From contig CAJNOJ010000070.1 in the NCBI GenBank assembly GCA_905250025.1, positions 335,186 to 399,185 on the forward strand: a stretch of 64,000 bases of DNA. The letters are read 5' to 3'. Made by a program: the position numbers and the translations under genes. The stretch comes from Adineta ricciae. Its lineage: Eukaryota > Rotifera > Eurotatoria > Adinetida > Adinetidae. Within the stretch, counting starts at the first letter, position 1; each line of letters begins with the position of its first letter. Positions 11,808 to 22,961 of this stretch are shown here, piece after piece. The notes below the pieces were generated by a model. It was not told where the DNA came from and made no database searches. It worked only from the letters and a program-made list of their open reading frames with translations.

Positions 11808-14593
11808 ATGAAGAAATATTCATTGTTTTCAATCAATTTTGTCGTTCTCTTCACAATTTTTATTCTACCAATAAGTTCTTATGAATTATCCAATGAATTT
11901 CTAAATGTTCGATTTAATTTATCAAACGGACAAATAGTTTCTTGGAATTATAAGTTGCAATCAACGAATGTAACAAACGAAAAGAGTACTATTGCCATCA
12001 ATGGAACTACCATCGATTGTTCGAAACTATTCAACTATCAACAAGATGTTCAGTCGATTAATTTCACGTATTCATGTTCCGATCAATTCGATGAGCAATT
12101 AATCACAATCTATACACTTCGACCTCAATGGGAGTTTCTTAACAAACAAATTTATTTCACCAATAAATATAATAGAACTATAACATCGCTTCAAACGACA
12201 TTTTCAATCCTGAATTGGAATATCACATCTGTGTCTATCATTGAAAATCAACAAGATTTAAGTAAACAACACACGGCTTTCTTGCGAACCAATTTGAATT
12301 CTGCTTTGGGAATATTCACCACATGGCAAAATCCTTTCGGCTCTTATGCAGTTACATCCAACAATCAAACCATTACCAGTTCTTACAACATAGGAATGAA
12401 TGTCCCATATTTAAGTGAAGGTTTTCTGATTGGTTTCTATCAATTATCTCTGTATTGGCATACAAACGAGATTAACTATAATGAAAGAATTGCTTATGAA
12501 AAAGCGACAAGTTTCTTCTATCCAGTTCCACAACGTCAACAATCGATCAAGCATGCAGTCGGTTGGGATAGTAATGATTATCAAATCGATATTTCAACAT
12601 CTCATGGTGTCGACGAATACAAACGTTTGATCGACCGATGTGCTCAGCTCGGCATTAATAGTATCACATTTGCACCATCGAATGCCAATGTGTCGAGTCG
12701 TGATCGTAGCACTGATGATTGGAACTGGGAGAGCGTTTTGTTTTTAACATTAGGACAACAAATTCGTCTAGAACAATGGAAACCATATCGTGATCCAATT
12801 CCTGCTACGATCGAGCGACTGTTAGACTATGCTGCATTGAAGAATGTTAAATTAGTTCCGTACGTTTATCCACCGTTAGGTTATCGAGCTGCCGGAAGAG
12901 ATCAAGCATGGTTATTTCCAAGTCCACATTGTCGAACTGTTTGTGCATCGTTAGCAAGTATTGAATTTCAACAATACTTTCTTCAATTACTGATCGATTT
13001 CGCACAAGTAACAGGTGAGAGAAAGAAAAAAAGTCTCGGAAATATTTTTATCTTTTCTGATTGACTGTAGATATTGGCGGCTATGCTTGGGATTATAATT
13101 TCTTCTACGATTCTAATCACACGGCATACAGTCAATGGCGCGGTTGGCAGTGGGTTCGCACCGAGTTACTTCTTGCCTTACCCCATCTGATTATGGATCA
13201 TCGGTATTCATCCCAATTCGATGGACCATGGTCATGGATAACACTCAATGGTTACACATCACCTCTGTTAAGTGATGAGAATCCGGAAACATATCCAATT
13301 CTATACCCATCATTACATTCTGATAAAATATCTGCTGATTTTATGCGACAAGGCAATGTTGAACTACGTATTAAACACTTTGCGGCAATGGATGCTATAC
13401 CTGGTTTCATCGGTCATCAATCAGAACGCTCTGCAGCAGATGGGAGTTTACCATGGGTTGATAATAACTTACGAGATTTTGATTACATGGGCTTTCCATA
13501 TTCATTATTGTCGAATATCGCCACATCGGGTCTCAATCTGATTCATACGTTGCTACCAGCAAGAGATGTCGAAGAATTCTATTTATTGCCAGCAGATTTC
13601 ATTCAGTTTTGGTCGTCGTGGTTAAAATGGACCGATGAACACATAGAGGAAATAAGAAATGCTATTCCTTTCAATGCTGAACAAGATTGGTCATTAATGA
13701 AATGCAATGGTCATGATGGATTTCTGTTCCTGTTCAATCCAAGCTATAAACAAGTCACTCGCACGATTCAACTCGACGGAAAACTAAATTTACGTTATCC
13801 TGATCAACAAGGCTACTGGCTATTAAAAGAGATCTATCCTCAAGAAAGATATCTTCAATTAGTTGAATACAATCAAACTATAAGCTTGTTATTAGATGGA
13901 CAAAGTGTCACGGTCTATGAATTAATATTTCCTTCAACAATTGATCAGGCAATTCTTGTTGGAATCACCGGTCAAGCTTACTTTGCTAATGAATATACCT
14001 TAATGATCGACGGTGTTTATGGTGAAGTGGGAACCGAGACTACAGAGTCAGTATTTATTATTTTACCAAGTATAAAATCGATTACAAATGTTTATTTGAA
14101 CGGTATTGAAAAACGTTTCGAACAAGATCGTCAATTTATTCTCTTAACTGACTCATTAATCTTCCCTGGTTTATATTTACCACGTTCAGCTGAAGTTTTA
14201 AATAACTCAATTCTAGTCAGTGATCTTTTACTCGAACAATTAGCTCAACGCCAAGCTCAATACCCGCTTCCATGGCAAGAAAAAGAATTGAACGACGCAT
14301 CATGGCTAGGACCACATCGTCTTCTTCTATTCATTTCTATTCTCAATCCCAATGACCAATGGAATATTACAGCTGAGATCAATCACACTCCCATTCAAGT
14401 ACACAAAGGCTACAATACGCGTGATCATATCGATCGAGATCGTTTTATGGGTTACTACTTAGATTTGACTGGTGTTGTGACACAAGCTAATGTTGGCTAT
14501 GAATTAACATTAAAAAATATGCCAACACTTAATCCTGGACAGTTGCAGGGCCTGTTTTTAGAAAATATCGAAAGAATTCTTGTTCGACCTTGA
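11808..14593 (+). CDS. secreted TIM-barrel glycoside-hydrolase-like protein
   Basis: Two exons (11808-13014 and 13071-14593, 56-bp intron, phase 1) give 909 residues. A signal peptide (MKKYSLFSINFVVLFTIFIL) leads into an N-terminal beta-rich region. A central region looks like an (alpha/beta)8 sugar hydrolase: repeated strands ending in acidic residues, such as NVKLVPYVYPPLGYR, DIGGYAWDYNFFYD and QFDGPWSWITLNGY, and later DGSLPWVDNNLRDFDYMG. The C-terminal part is again beta-rich. Many NxS/T sites fit secretion. It is probably an alpha-glycosidase-type enzyme, but I cannot assign a GH family or name the nucleophile with confidence. The start at 11808 was chosen because it gives a clean signal peptide; the frame extends upstream to 11778 only by way of a TTG codon. 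Confidence 0.6.
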
Positions 14594-14649
14594 ATATTTA
14601 TTTCAAATAAAGAATAATACTGTGATTTCATACAAATAATTGCGTTTAT

Positions 14650-15597
14650 TCAACGTCGCTGAGCGACTTTTGTTTGAGTTAATGGTAATGTCGGGTGAGT
14701 CTGTTGATGATTTCGTTTCCGTAATTGATGTAAACCATTCAAACATAGAAATGGAGTTAACAATGGTAGAAGGTAAACGATGTAGATGAGATATAGAATT
14801 TGAATGTCGACAGCAAACGTTGGAAGAAATAACTGAACAATACCTATGATAGTCGATGGAGTATCGAACAATATGTAGAGAAAGGAAATGCTTAATAATT
14901 GAAGAATCATATGCCGATGTTGCCGCCATTGGATTTGTTGTTGCATACGATATTTTTGTCGAATAACACGAATGATTAAGGTTACACTGAGAAATAGAAT
15001 CGATAATGTTGGAATAACAGAAAATGTCAGCCAGTTAAAGAAAACCAATTGATCATTTCGTGCATAACAACACCAACCGCAAAAAAGAAAGGTTTGATAG
15101 AAAGTATTCACGCATGGATAGAAGAAAATCAGACTGATATAATACGACCAAGGGAAAAATATTGAGCAAGCTAACGGGAGATAGTGAAGAGCAAGTCTTC
15201 GACGTGATGTCTTCATTAGATTATCATGAAAAATCAACAAATGTCGTTCAAATGACGCCCAAGTCATCACCCATATGCCAACAGCGTAGTTAGAAAGAGC
15301 AAAAAAGTTCCATAGGAGACAAAAAACTGTTGTAGGAGCTTGACCTAAGTGTAAATATGCCAGTACCATTGGAAGATCAGAAATAGTTTGAAAGAAACTG
15401 ATCAATCCAAGGACGATAATTGTATGATTATGTAGAGGTCGATAAAGTGCAGACTTCGTCAGCAAGTTAAATAGAAGAAAGATCGAACAACTTATTGAGA
15501 TGATTTGAAAAACGAGTATAATAGTAAATTTGACAGTACGAGAAGTCGAAGTTTCATAGGAAGGAATTTCGTAAGATGAACTATTCGAAGATGCCAT
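14650..15597 (-). CDS. rhodopsin-like 7TM G-protein-coupled receptor
   Basis: A single-exon protein of about 315 residues with seven hydrophobic segments. The N-terminus is short with an NxS sequon (MASSNSSSYE). An ERH motif (SFERHLLIF) sits at the end of helix 3 where rhodopsin-like receptors have DRY. The cytoplasmic tail is basic (QLRKRNHQQ). The ATG at 15597 was taken as the start; an upstream GTG at 15606 is in frame but unlikely in a eukaryote. Small intronless receptors of this kind are numerous in rotifers. The ligand is unknown. The gene converges with the glycoside-hydrolase-like gene, the two 3' ends being 56 bp apart. Confidence 0.8.
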   Translation of the reverse strand: MASSNSSSYEIPSYETSTSRTVKFTIILVFQIISISCSIFLLFNLLTKSALYRPLHNHTIIVLGLISFFQTISDLPMVLAYLHLGQAPTTVFCLLWNFFALSNYAVGIWVMTWASFERHLLIFHDNLMKTSRRRLALHYLPLACSIFFPWSYYISLIFFYPCVNTFYQTFLFCGWCCYARNDQLVFFNWLTFSVIPTLSILFLSVTLIIRVIRQKYRMQQQIQWRQHRHMILQLLSISFLYILFDTPSTIIGIVQLFLPTFAVDIQILYLIYIVYLLPLLTPFLCLNGLHQLRKRNHQQTHPTLPLTQTKVAQRR

Positions 15598-15888
15598 GAA
15601 TTTCACTTGAACTCAAGGATAAAAAGATGTGCAATTAGAATTCCTATCGTCGATATTTCTTTTGCGAAAGTGTAATGAGAAAGTGCATATTCAACATAGT
15701 AGAAAGGATGCTGCTGAAAGTCAGCTTTTATGAAAATGAAACAAGAAAATTAATTTGTCATTTCCAGATATAAACTCTATTCTTAGATCTAGCTCGTTTA
15801 CGTCATCATATTTTTACGGATGAGCTGAATAAACTTCAAAGTGATGCTTCTTTGATGCTAGTCTTTTAACATGAGAGAATACATGAGG

Positions 15889-16887
15889 CTATACTAGTCG
15901 AAATGTTGCTGCAATCATTAGATGGTCCGATGGATGAGTTTCATCTGGATATGATTCACTGGCCGGACGTTCTGGTACATCTAATACATCTTGTACCGTA
16001 AGATCGCCGCGGTAGAATATGTAATCGAGTGTTCCACAATATGTCGATGATTTGATTATGTTCGAATAATTTGTGTACGAAGGTTCTTGACCATTCTTTT
16101 CTCGATACGCACTTTTCAAGGTTTGTTCACTATTTAATTGATAAAAGATTTCATAAGAGCTCGATACAGGAAATTTATAACCAGAAACATCTTTTCCGGT
16201 TAACATATTGTAACAAGAATTATGCGGTTCAATATTGAAATCGCCTGCTAGGATTAAATCTTTGCCGTCTGCTAGTTTAAACATGAGATCTTTAACAATC
16301 GACGAATGGATCATCATGACGTCAGGAGTTTTATATAAACACGGCATATGATATACTCCAATGTATAGCGATTTGCTGTCAACCGTCACCTGAAGACAGA
16401 TAAGTGTATTATTTTTACTCATTGCTGTTTCCCATGGATCATTCGTACTTTGAGAAAGAGTTCCACTTATGAAATTATACCAAGGCCGTATCCATGAAAA
16501 TATACCCGAGAGCGTTTCTCGAGGTCTACTCAATGACCGTATATGATCGGAGATCTTGAGCATTGACATGTGATTGATTTCTATGGATGCTGGTACGGCA
16601 ATACCTACGCCCATATAGTTATTGTATATTTGACCATACAGATCGTAATAGAACGTGTAATTTAATTCGCGAAAGAATTCCTCACACTTTGAAATCAATG
16701 TTCGAGACAGTTCTTGTAAACAAATGATTGTATTTTCATGGTCATTGATCTCTTGCTTTAATTGTGACGTAATTAAATTCCATCGGTAATCAGTTTCGAG
16801 GTATCGTCGTTCTGATTTATGATAATAATAGGGTAGAGAAGCATATATTGGAACTAAAATATTGTATGAAACGATGCGAATAGTCAT
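15889..16887 (-). CDS. endonuclease/exonuclease/phosphatase (EEP, CCR4/nocturnin-like) protein, copy 1
   Basis: A single-exon 332-residue EEP-fold enzyme. All the hallmark metal-site motifs are present: RIVSYNIL near the N-terminus, ICLQELSR (the metal-binding Glu), GVYHMPCLY, LILAGDFNIEPHN, TLDYIFYRG and the final SDHLMIAATF. EEP enzymes cleave phosphodiester or phosphomonoester bonds in nucleic acids, nucleotides or phospholipids. The opening and the GVGIAVP stretch are closest to the CCR4/Angel/nocturnin branch of RNA deadenylases, by eye. The ATG at 16887 begins directly before the conserved strand; the frame extends upstream only through a GTG. It lies in tandem with a close paralogue at 17217-18212, same strand, 329 bp away. 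Confidence 0.82.
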   Translation of the reverse strand: MTIRIVSYNILVPIYASLPYYYHKSERRYLETDYRWNLITSQLKQEINDHENTIICLQELSRTLISKCEEFFRELNYTFYYDLYGQIYNNYMGVGIAVPASIEINHMSMLKISDHIRSLSRPRETLSGIFSWIRPWYNFISGTLSQSTNDPWETAMSKNNTLICLQVTVDSKSLYIGVYHMPCLYKTPDVMMIHSSIVKDLMFKLADGKDLILAGDFNIEPHNSCYNMLTGKDVSGYKFPVSSSYEIFYQLNSEQTLKSAYREKNGQEPSYTNYSNIIKSSTYCGTLDYIFYRGDLTVQDVLDVPERPASESYPDETHPSDHLMIAATFRLV

Positions 16888-17216
16888 TGTAAAAGAACTG
16901 TGAAGTAGTGTGAGAAAAAGTAGATGATTATAGTTTATATATATAGATGCCACGTGTATATTACGTTGTTATTAGATGACTCATCGTATTTGATAATAAT
17001 GACGTAAGAATAGTGTTGTAGATATAAGCATTTCTTTACGATTTCATGAATGGCTCGATGTGCAGCGTCGTTCATGACATCTGTTCCGAATACTGGTGAC
17101 ATAGGTATAATTTATGTCTATCGAAAGTAAAACTATTGGATGAGCTAGTTCTGAGCAACTGTATTTTCTTATTAATATGAAAAAAATCTTCACGGAAAAA
17201 TATTTTTTGAGAATTA
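16888..17216. other. spacer between tandem EEP paralogues
   Basis: Promoter and 5' flank of copy 1 and 3' flank of copy 2. No other feature seen. Confidence 0.5.
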
Positions 17217-18212
17217 TTATAAAAGAAGTGTTGCCGCGATCATAATATGATCCGATGGATGAGTTTCATCCGGATAGGATTTACCCGTAGCTTCATCGGG
17301 TAGTTTCAAAACATTTTGCACTTGTATACGACCATTGAAAAATATATAATCAATCGTTTCACAAAACAATGGCATGCCAGATGGATGTGTATAATTCGTG
17401 TATGCAGGTTCTTTGTTATTCTTTTCTCGATATGCACTCTTCAAGATTTGTTTAGTATGCGGTCGATAAGAGATTTCATAAGAGTTCGATGCAGGAAATC
17501 TATAGTCGGAAAAATCTTGTCTAGTCAGTATGCGATAGCATACATTGTGTGGTTCGATATTGAAATCACCAGTAAAAATAAAATCTTGACCATCTGCTAA
17601 ATGAAACATGAGATCTTTGGCGACCGATACGTGAATGATCATGACATCAGGAGTGTCATATAAACAGGGCATATGATACGTGCCAATACAAAATGATTTA
17701 CCATTGAAAGTGACGTGCAGGCAAACAAGTGTATTATTCCTGGCCATAGCAATTTCCCATGGATCTATTGATTGTTTGAAAGGCTTGCGAGCGAGGCGAT
17801 CACACAAGGATCTTATCTGTGAAATTATATTGGCGGCTGCTCCTCTAGGTCTGGTCATAGATCGTATGTAACTGCCAATTTTGATCATCGATCTCTTGTT
17901 GACTCGCACCGATGCCGGAACTGCAATACCTACACCCATATAATCGTTATGTGGTCCACCATAGAGGCAATAATGTAATGTATAATTATATTTGTTAAAG
18001 AGTTCTTCAAAATTTGATAGAAGAGTACGGGATAATTCTTGTAGACAAATGATTGTATTCTGATGATTGGTTATTTCTTGTTCTAACTGAGATTTGATTA
18101 AATTCCATCGGTAATTTGTCTTCAAATATCGAGGATCAGAATGAATATAAAAATCTGGTTGATCAGCATAAATAGGCACCAGCACATTATATGACACAAC
18201 ACGAATAGACAT
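17217..18212 (-). CDS. endonuclease/exonuclease/phosphatase (EEP, CCR4/nocturnin-like) protein, copy 2
   Basis: A 331-residue single-exon paralogue of the adjacent gene, collinear along its whole length. Catalytic motifs are intact: RVVSYNVLVPIYA, ICLQELSRT, GTYHMPCLY, FIFTGDFNIEPHN, TIDYIFFNG and SDHIMIAAT. The two copies differ mostly in the middle loop after GVGIAVPASV and near the C-terminus, so they have diverged while both appear functional. The ATG at 18212 matches the start used for copy 1; an upstream TTG at 18254 is rejected. Head-to-tail arrangement suggests a local tandem duplication. Confidence 0.82.
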   Translation of the reverse strand: MSIRVVSYNVLVPIYADQPDFYIHSDPRYLKTNYRWNLIKSQLEQEITNHQNTIICLQELSRTLLSNFEELFNKYNYTLHYCLYGGPHNDYMGVGIAVPASVRVNKRSMIKIGSYIRSMTRPRGAAANIISQIRSLCDRLARKPFKQSIDPWEIAMARNNTLVCLHVTFNGKSFCIGTYHMPCLYDTPDVMIIHVSVAKDLMFHLADGQDFIFTGDFNIEPHNVCYRILTRQDFSDYRFPASNSYEISYRPHTKQILKSAYREKNNKEPAYTNYTHPSGMPLFCETIDYIFFNGRIQVQNVLKLPDEATGKSYPDETHPSDHIMIAATLLL

Positions 18213-18920
18213 CGTATAAGATTGGTATGAAAACTCCGACGTGTAAAACTTCAAACAACGTTAACATAACTAAAAACAGAAAAAGAATTCATAAACAAGT
18301 AGGTATAAAAGAAAAACAACGTGCTGATGACGTTGCCATAAAGAGTGAGTCACACAAAATGAATCATGACGCGTTCTCAACAGTCTAACACAAAATAAGT
18401 AAATACATCTATATGCAATATTACCAATGTTTTTGGTGGATTCGAATGAATCCCAATAGCGTGTTAAGAGCGAAATAAACAATGGACATTGTATACTCTG
18501 AAGCGAAGACTTCGATTTGTGTATATAGCTTGTTAGACAGATATGGTCAAGGGTCGTTCGTTATATTGCAAATGTCATGATGAGAGGCAAACAAACAGAC
18601 GATAAGTTATATAATTACGCATATCGTTTTTATCTTTAAATATTTCATACAGATATAAATCGATCAAAAACTTTTGAACATTAAAATCACAAGGTCAATG
18701 ATACACATTCGTCTGTCTATCAAACAATACCGTCGATAAATTTCAATCGTGCTTATTGCAACGCGAATGGACTTTCGACGTCTTTTGCAAGATGATTTCG
18801 ATGATGATAACGAAACGAAAGGCGTGTCATCAATGACATGTAGAAAACAAAAGATAAGGAGGCATATTTAAAGTCGTGTATTTCTTCACAAAGTTTCATG
18901 TTCACTGATCTTTTTATATC
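18213..18920. other. intergenic between divergent genes
   Basis: Must contain the promoters of the leftward EEP copy 2 and the rightward dioxygenase-like gene. An AT-rich element (ATATTTAAAG) lies about 55 bp before the latter start. No gene seen. Confidence 0.45.
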
Positions 18921-19625
18921 ATGCTTCGTTGTCTTGCATTGATCTTAATTGTTCTAGCTGTGGTAAACTGCCACAGTTCTCTCCGAAATGACTACATTCG
19001 TGCAAGAGCTCGCGCATCGATACGGAAACCATTGAAGGAATCGGTTGCCACTCAACGCGTTGTGGCAATTAAAGCTGGTGAAACATCTCCGGAAACACAT
19101 GCTGATCTCTTCTTTCCACCATTACCTGGTCAACCAAATAACGACTTTCATCCACAATTACGTCATTTGCCTTCCGGAAACGAAACACTCTACTACTATT
19201 CATGGCATATCCATGTATATTTCTTTCATGAGAACGTCAATGTTACAACACGTGCCCTTGCCATACGTCAACAATTTATGAGCTATTTCAATATTGAAAA
19301 ATGTCTCGGCAACTGCTTTATGGGAGGTATCTTCGACAATTGTACACGCATGTGCGTATGGGATCCAGTTATGGGTGTCGACGGTCCACATCCATATGGA
19401 CAATGGGGTGTTTATTTACCAAATGAATTGTTGATGGATACACTTTCATGGATGTCAGCGAACCATGGCGAATTTGAAGTGTTATTCCATCCAAACACCG
19501 GTGAAATGGTTGGCGATCATGATAGTCAACGTCGAGCCATGTGGATTAAACAAACCGTACCGCTTGATTTAGATTTCTTGAGATGGTTACAATGCAAATG
19601 GTTCGGATGCAGCGAAGGTTTTTAA
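18921..19625 (+). CDS. secreted DOPA 4,5-dioxygenase-family protein
   Basis: A single-exon 234-residue protein. An N-terminal signal peptide (MLRCLALILIVLAVVNCHS) is followed by a DOPA 4,5-dioxygenase-like domain from about residue 90: YYYSWHIHVYFFH carries the metal-site histidines, then GPHPYGQWGVYLP, and EVLFHPNTGEMVGDH near the end. Fungal, bacterial and plant members open the ring of DOPA-type catechols. The HxH and HP..GP motifs are kept here, so activity is plausible. A cysteine cluster (CLGNCFMGG, CTRMCVW) inside the domain and the signal peptide suggest an extracellular, disulphide-bonded form. The next gene is almost 900 bp away. I am fairly sure of the family; the true substrate is unknown. 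Confidence 0.78.
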   Translation: MLRCLALILIVLAVVNCHSSLRNDYIRARARASIRKPLKESVATQRVVAIKAGETSPETHADLFFPPLPGQPNNDFHPQLRHLPSGNETLYYYSWHIHVYFFHENVNVTTRALAIRQQFMSYFNIEKCLGNCFMGGIFDNCTRMCVWDPVMGVDGPHPYGQWGVYLPNELLMDTLSWMSANHGEFEVLFHPNTGEMVGDHDSQRRAMWIKQTVPLDLDFLRWLQCKWFGCSEGF

Positions 19626-20506
19626 ACGCTCGTTTCGTTTGTAATAAAACTGAATTTTTGAATATTTTCGAAACGGAAAGTATCTTAAATAAAATATATT
19701 CGCCACAAGTATGAATCTGTTTATATTCATATGCTGTCACATGCAAAAGTCGTTTCGAAAAAAACGACACATGTGCTTCATTTCGTTCTATTTTCGAATA
19801 CGTCGACGTGTATTGACACAACCGTAGACATGTGTTTCTTTTCAATGACTATCGAGTTGGAAAAAACCCAGTGAGTGACGTTGTGGGTCGATAATAAAAG
19901 TGGATTACACCACATTTCTAACATATTGAAACACGTTGTGACATGTATTCACCGAGGATATTTCCATTCTTATCACATGTTCTCTCTGTTACAATTCTCT
20001 GACATATTTCTTTCTTTTGTTTCTCGTATAAATATACAGTAAGCCCCAGCTCGTGTTTTCTTGGTCTTTTCCCATGTGTCTCTTATATATGCGATAGTAT
20101 AGGTTTTTCCCAGGTAATCACCTACTTGAAATATACATTGGTGGGATACATATATAAATGCTCTTATCTTCTGTCGTTCGATCGTTATCCGTTGTTAAAG
20201 ATTTATCCTTTATAAAACAACGTGACCAATGTACATGTTATTATATTTTTAGTTCTCGTCGTTTTTTCCATTGTTTGTGATCTAGCTTTCTTTTTTACCT
20301 ATCGTGGTGAAATGACTACAAGAGAAATTACACTCACCGAATAAAAGTACGTGACTTTCAGGCTTGTGTGGTGCGTGGTGCAAGACCTATACATATAAAT
20401 ACTTTCGCTTTTTAAAACGTGGTATTCTGGCCATTTCAGTGGTTTCTGACTTCGTTTGTAACATATCTATTTACGTTTTGTTTTAAGATAAAGCTTCTTC
20501 GACGAG
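19626..20506. other. intergenic region with TATA-like elements
   Basis: No gene seen. A polyadenylation-type AATAAA occurs just after the dioxygenase gene (19643). TATA-like strings (ATATATAAATG near 20150, ATATAAATA near 20390) precede the E2-like gene. Confidence 0.45.
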
Positions 20507-22605
20507 ATGAGTTTAACTTTCAAGCCTCAAAATGTCAAAACAGCTGCAACAAAACGAATTATGCGGTATGTGACGAGAAATATACATATCTGTTCATTGT
20601 TTTGTCATGTAGAGATTTGAGAGATTTGGATAGAAATCCAATACCTGGCATTGGTGTTACCTGTCCAAACGAATCCGATCCATTCGTTTTACATTGTAAT
20701 GTAGGTATTGATAATCTTTGTTTTCATACAAAGGCCATCCTCTCTTCAATAGATATTAATCAACGATGGGCCTTACAAAGATATTATCGTCCATTTAATT
20801 CTCCATATTCCTGACAACTACCCGTTGACCGGTCCAGCCGGGAATGTCGCACCGGGCTTAGAATTCAATTCTCGCTATCATGCACACATACATGACGATC
20901 ACAGGTATGCTTATTGTTATTCTTATCGATCAATTTCTATTGTTGGTTTATATATATTCAGCAACGGCCATGCTTTGTGTAACGACTTGTTAACCAACTA
21001 TGCCGTACATTTTCGTATGGTTGATGGAGGTGCTCAGAAACAAGGGAGTGGATGGAGGTGATAAAAAAACGTTTTTTCGCTTCGAATTTCGACGTTCGTA
21101 TGTCTTCTTTCTAGTCCGGGATATACTCTTTCTACTGTTCTTCTTCAACTCGTTACGTTTTTTGCGGATCCGGACTTCCACTATGCTACTATTTCACCTG
21201 AAAGTATTGCCGCACTAAAACGTACGGTAGAAGCTTTTCAATGTGCAACATGTGGTCATACATATGCACAACCCAATCCTGCTATTGTTGATTATAATTC
21301 AGCAGAAAAAGTTGGTCAAGATCAACAATCAAATAAAAACAATCAGGAAGAAATGCAAAATCTAGCGGAATTAATGGAAAAACTGACATGTGGTGTTACT
21401 AAACAAAATCTTTTCGACGACAAAATTTGTTTAGGCTATCCGTTGCTCATCAAACGTGATTCATATGGTCGTCTTTGGTCAGATGTCGTATTGGAATTGA
21501 TTTCGTACGATGCCTACGTCGCCGAGATCCAAAAATCAGGCGGACATAAGTTGGATTTCTATGAACGTTCGAGATTTCGTTCTGTTACCGGCAAAGATTA
21601 CAATCATTGGCTACCGATTTACATCAATGATGAACATTTTCGACAGAGTCGGACCTTGATTGAAAACAGTCTCAGTATCATTCAAACGGGAACTGCTTGT
21701 GGAAGTAAAACAAACGATTTCAAACCAATCATGGCACTGAATGTTCTGACATCATTGATGAATAAATCTGGTGTGCAACTATTCAATGGACAAATGTTCG
21801 AATCTAAGCATGCTATTGAAGCATATTGTCATTTTTTGCGTTTACTAATGCACTTCATTGATATTTATCCTGAATTAAGTAAGTCGATTCGATCTTAAGG
21901 ATGAATCGTTCTTCATGCGTTTGTTTTAGGTCAACAAATTGACAATCGAATCGAACAATTCACCAAAGATCTAGCGAATCGAAATAAGAGAGTGATACCG
22001 GATATCGGTGAATTTCTTATTCAAGTCGCTCTTTCACAAAAATATCAATTTGAACAAATTCGAACATACATTTACGAAGAATACTTCGCTCGACAGATCT
22101 TTTGGATTCAAAAAAATGGTCGTATACCGGATTTGCGCCAAATGGAAACCGAAGATCTATTCACAGTCTTCGAAGCTTCGAAAGTATCGAATCATTTGCT
22201 AGTCTTCAATCTACAAATGGCACAAACATTCATTGTGCCTGATGTAAAACGGTGCGTAGTATCTCATACGAATCTTCTCATATCGAGCGTTCTTTGTATT
22301 TCAGACGTTTGGATCGACGTTATGGTTATCCACCAGACACGATCGTCGAAAATTTCCAGCAGAAGCTTAAAGCAATTAAAACATTGGATCGATACAGCGA
22401 ATTTGTCAAAGCAATCAGAATGGATGATACGATAAAAACACCGAAAGATGTGATTAACTTAATCGAACGTTCAGTTGAAATCTCAGATAAACAAGGGTAT
22501 ACAAAACCTTTATCAACAGTTGTTCTACAAGATCCACCACCCATTAATGAACGACCGCGATACAACCCGCAACAACGATATTATCGTCCGACGCAAAGAA
22601 GATAA
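20507..22605 (+). CDS. UBC (E2-like) domain protein with long C-terminal extension
   Basis: Seven exons join in phase: 20507-20565, 20613-20700, 20753-20904, 20962-21057, 21115-21878, 21930-22251 and 22305-22605, giving 593 residues. Residues 1-155 form a ubiquitin-conjugating-type fold: helix 1 (ATKRIMRDLRDLDRNPIPG), the GPYKDIIVHLILHIPDNYP strands, the SNGHALCNDLL active-site segment, and WSPGYTLSTVLLQL. The cysteine (about C106) sits one residue later than in the usual NGxxC order. A possible half zinc site (CATCGH) follows at about residue 174. The remaining 400 residues are mostly helical with a Pro/Arg-rich tail and match no domain I know. The start gives the standard E2 helix; a longer frame from 20419 begins with GTG and is rejected. 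Predicted to carry ubiquitin or a ubiquitin-like protein, or to be an inactive E2 variant. Confidence 0.82.
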
Positions 22606-22961
22606 ATTTCTCTTTTCTGTATACAGAAACATCCTCTGCCTCGGTCTTTCTCCTCGATTTGATTAGTTAATAAAAGTTTTGTATGCTAAAAACAAATATT
22701 CCCTTGATGCAAGATGAAGTATACCTGTTCAAATATTTTCCATCATGTAACTTTGATAAGAGAACTTCTAAACATTTGATTTAAATGCGGACAAAACAGA
22801 TGAACTAACACACGTTTAGTGTTGCTGTTATGAACAAACTCGCTTGCGATTTTATTCTCTGTATGACTATACCAAGGAATAGACTTGTTTCTCGCGCATA
22901 ACTCACTGAGCAGTTAACTCTTTTTATCGTTGTAACGTAAGATTTAAAGATTAAAATTAAC
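22606..22961. other. intergenic, no gene seen
   Basis: 3' flank of the E2-like gene (an AATAAAAG string lies near 22671) and promoter of the next gene. Nothing else recognised. Confidence 0.45.

Noticed and set aside
20419-20814. Longer N-terminal frame of the E2-like gene
   Set aside because: It begins with GTG and reads through two introns; the start at 20507 yields a standard E2 helix and correct phases.
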